From an uncultured Oscillospiraceae bacterium (GTDB taxonomy: Bacteria > Bacillota > Clostridia > Oscillospirales > Oscillospiraceae), in NCBI GenBank assembly GCA_934572465.1, contig CAKTLG010000036.1:1-14555 (forward strand): a stretch of DNA of 14,555 nucleotides. Direction: 5' to 3'. Position 1 is the first letter of the stretch. Each line of letters opens with the position of its first letter. The translations under genes and the position numbers were made by a program. Below, one piece after another: positions 13,231 through 14,555 of this stretch. The notes beneath the pieces are model-generated. The model was given only the letters and a program-made list of their open reading frames with translations. It ran no database searches and was not told the DNA's origin.

Positions 13231-14555
13231 ATGTTTGAGTCCATCGAAAGCACCCTGTTTCCCATCGTAAGCGACATCAACACCTACCTCAGCAACTACA
13301 TCCTCGTGTTCCTGCTCATCGGCGTTGGCCTGTGGTACTCCATCAAGACCCGCTTTGTCCAGATCCGCTGCTTCAAAGAGGGCTGGAACAGCGTGTTCGG
13401 CAACCTGTCTCTGCGCGGCAAGAAGCATGAGAGCGGCATGAGCTCGTTCCAGGCGCTCGCCACCGCCATCGCCGCCCAGGTCGGCACGGGCAACATCGTC
13501 GGCGCGTCCGGCGCGATCCTCACCGGCGGCCCCGGCGCCATCTTCTGGATGTGGATCATCGCCTTCCTCGGCATGGCGACGATCTACGCGGAGGCGACGC
13601 TCGCTCAGGAGACCCGCATCGTTGAAAAGGACGGCACCGTCAAGGGCGGCCCCGTTTACTACATCACGACGGCCTTCAAGGGCGGCTTCGGCAAGTTCCT
13701 CGCCGGCTTCTTCGCCATCGCCATCATCCTTGCCCTCGGCTTCTTCGGCTGCATGGTGCAGTCCAACTCCATCGGCTCCACGATGCAGACAGCCTTTGGC
13801 GTTCCCTCCTGGATCGTCGGCGTCGTGCTCGTCGCCATCTGCGGCTTCATCTTCCTCGGCGGCGTGCAGCGCCTCGCCTCTGTCACGGAGAAGATCGTCC
13901 CCATCATGGCGGCCATTTTCCTGCTCGGCGGCCTGATCGTTCTGATCGTGCGCATCAAGTATGTCCCCGCCACCATCGGCATGATCTTCAAGTATGCCTT
14001 TGCCCCCAACGCCATCATCGGCGGCGGCGTGGGCGCGGCCCTCAAGATCGCCATCTCTCAGGGCGCCAAGCGCGGCCTGTTCTCCAATGAGGCCGGCATG
14101 GGCTCCACGCCCCACGCCCACGCCCTTGCGAACGTCAACTGCCCGCACGACCAGGGCGTCGTCGCCATGATCGGCGTGTTCATCGACACCTTCGTCGTCC
14201 TGACGCTCAACGCCCTCGTCATTATCTCCACGCTCTACACCGCCGGCGGCCCGCTCCATGAGTGCGGCGCGGCTGCGGCCAGCACCACGCTCGGCAAGGC
14301 CAACCTCGCCCAGACCGCCTTCGGCGTCGTCTTCGGCGAGAGCGCGGGCAATATGTTCGTCGCTGTGTGCCTGTTCTTCTTCGCCTTCTCCACGATCCTC
14401 AGCTGGAACCTCTTCGGCAAGATCAACGTCGCCTACCTCTTCGGCAAGAAGAGCACCGTGGTCTACACCGTCATCGCCCTCGTGTTCATCTTCCTCGGCA
14501 CGATGATGTCCAACGACCTCGTCTGGGAGCTGAGCGATATGTTCAACAACCTCAT
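13231..14555 (+). CDS. AGCS-family sodium:alanine/glycine symporter (3' end beyond window)
   Basis: At least 441 residues, cut by the window edge; family members are about 440-490, so little is missing. It is an inner-membrane carrier that couples alanine or glycine movement to Na+. Around ten hydrophobic helices are visible from residue 22 on. Diagnostic motifs are QVGTGNIVGASGAI (83-96), GGPVYYI (139-145) and the AGCS signature GLFSNEAGMGSTPHAHA (282-298). The ATG at 13231 has AGGAGAGAG upstream. The glycine riboswitch and terminator in the leader argue that glycine is a physiological substrate or signal. The upstream LysR gene may add a second layer of control. Import and glycine export are both conceivable; the sequence does not decide. 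Confidence 0.93.
   Translation, partial: MFESIESTLFPIVSDINTYLSNYILVFLLIGVGLWYSIKTRFVQIRCFKEGWNSVFGNLSLRGKKHESGMSSFQALATAIAAQVGTGNIVGASGAILTGGPGAIFWMWIIAFLGMATIYAEATLAQETRIVEKDGTVKGGPVYYITTAFKGGFGKFLAGFFAIAIILALGFFGCMVQSNSIGSTMQTAFGVPSWIVGVVLVAICGFIFLGGVQRLASVTEKIVPIMAAIFLLGGLIVLIVRIKYVPATIGMIFKYAFAPNAIIGGGVGAALKIAISQGAKRGLFSNEAGMGSTPHAHALANVNCPHDQGVVAMIGVFIDTFVVLTLNALVIISTLYTAGGPLHECGAAAASTTLGKANLAQTAFGVVFGESAGNMFVAVCLFFFAFSTILSWNLFGKINVAYLFGKKSTVVYTVIALVFIFLGTMMSNDLVWELSDMFNNL

Noticed and set aside
13207..14259. Minus-strand 350-codon frame opposite the AGCS gene
   Set aside because: Asp/His/Gly/Ala-rich composition is the mirror of the membrane protein coding strand, and AGCS motifs on the plus strand are intact.

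Overview
The window is GC-rich bacterial chromosome. Gene content and order (rimP-nusA-rnpM-L7Ae-like-infB-rbfA-nrnA-truB), strong AAGGAGG-type ribosome binding sites, a putative type IV ABC permease (CmpB family) and a glycine riboswitch ahead of an AGCS transporter all fit the Firmicutes, most likely a GC-rich gut clostridium of the Oscillospiraceae/Ruminococcaceae type. The taxon is inferred from style and synteny, not from a database match.

Left half (about 1-7775, minus strand): one long transcription/translation operon. It reads from a promoter at 7747-7775 through rimP, nusA, rnpM (ylxR), an L7Ae-like protein with a long basic tail, infB, rbfA, nrnA and a double-domain GNAT acetyltransferase towards truB. 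Several junctions are tightly coupled (8-bp and two 4-bp overlaps, one 1-nt gap). Others (nusA/rnpM, infB/rbfA, GNAT/truB) hold stem-loops just upstream of the next ribosome binding site. At the extreme left the truB leader, with its Shine-Dalgarno and ATG, appears twice as a perfect 77-bp direct repeat 208 bp apart. The upstream copy carries only about 20 recognisable truB codons before they end beside a GC-rich hairpin.

Centre (7776-11773, plus strand): a divergent promoter with an extended -10 drives an SMC/Rad50-like AAA ATPase (YhaN type, with an internal membrane hairpin). It is followed closely by a five-helix CmpB-family membrane protein with a charged C-terminal coil, then an Mrp/NBP35 iron-sulfur carrier ATPase. 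A strong terminator (11737-11773) ends this group.

Right end (11774-14555, plus strand): a LysR-type regulator, then an intergenic region with two GTGCAC boxes, a consensus-like promoter and a single-aptamer glycine riboswitch with a downstream terminator. It leads into an AGCS sodium:alanine/glycine symporter that runs off the window. This module is readable as glycine-controlled amino acid transport, possibly also controlled by the adjacent LysR protein.

No IS element, CRISPR array, tRNA or rRNA gene was seen. Most of the window is ordinary core genome. The best leads are the truB 5' duplication, the riboswitch's long-range alternative pairing, the attenuator-like hairpins in the nusA operon, and a YhaN-type ATPase without an adjacent nuclease.
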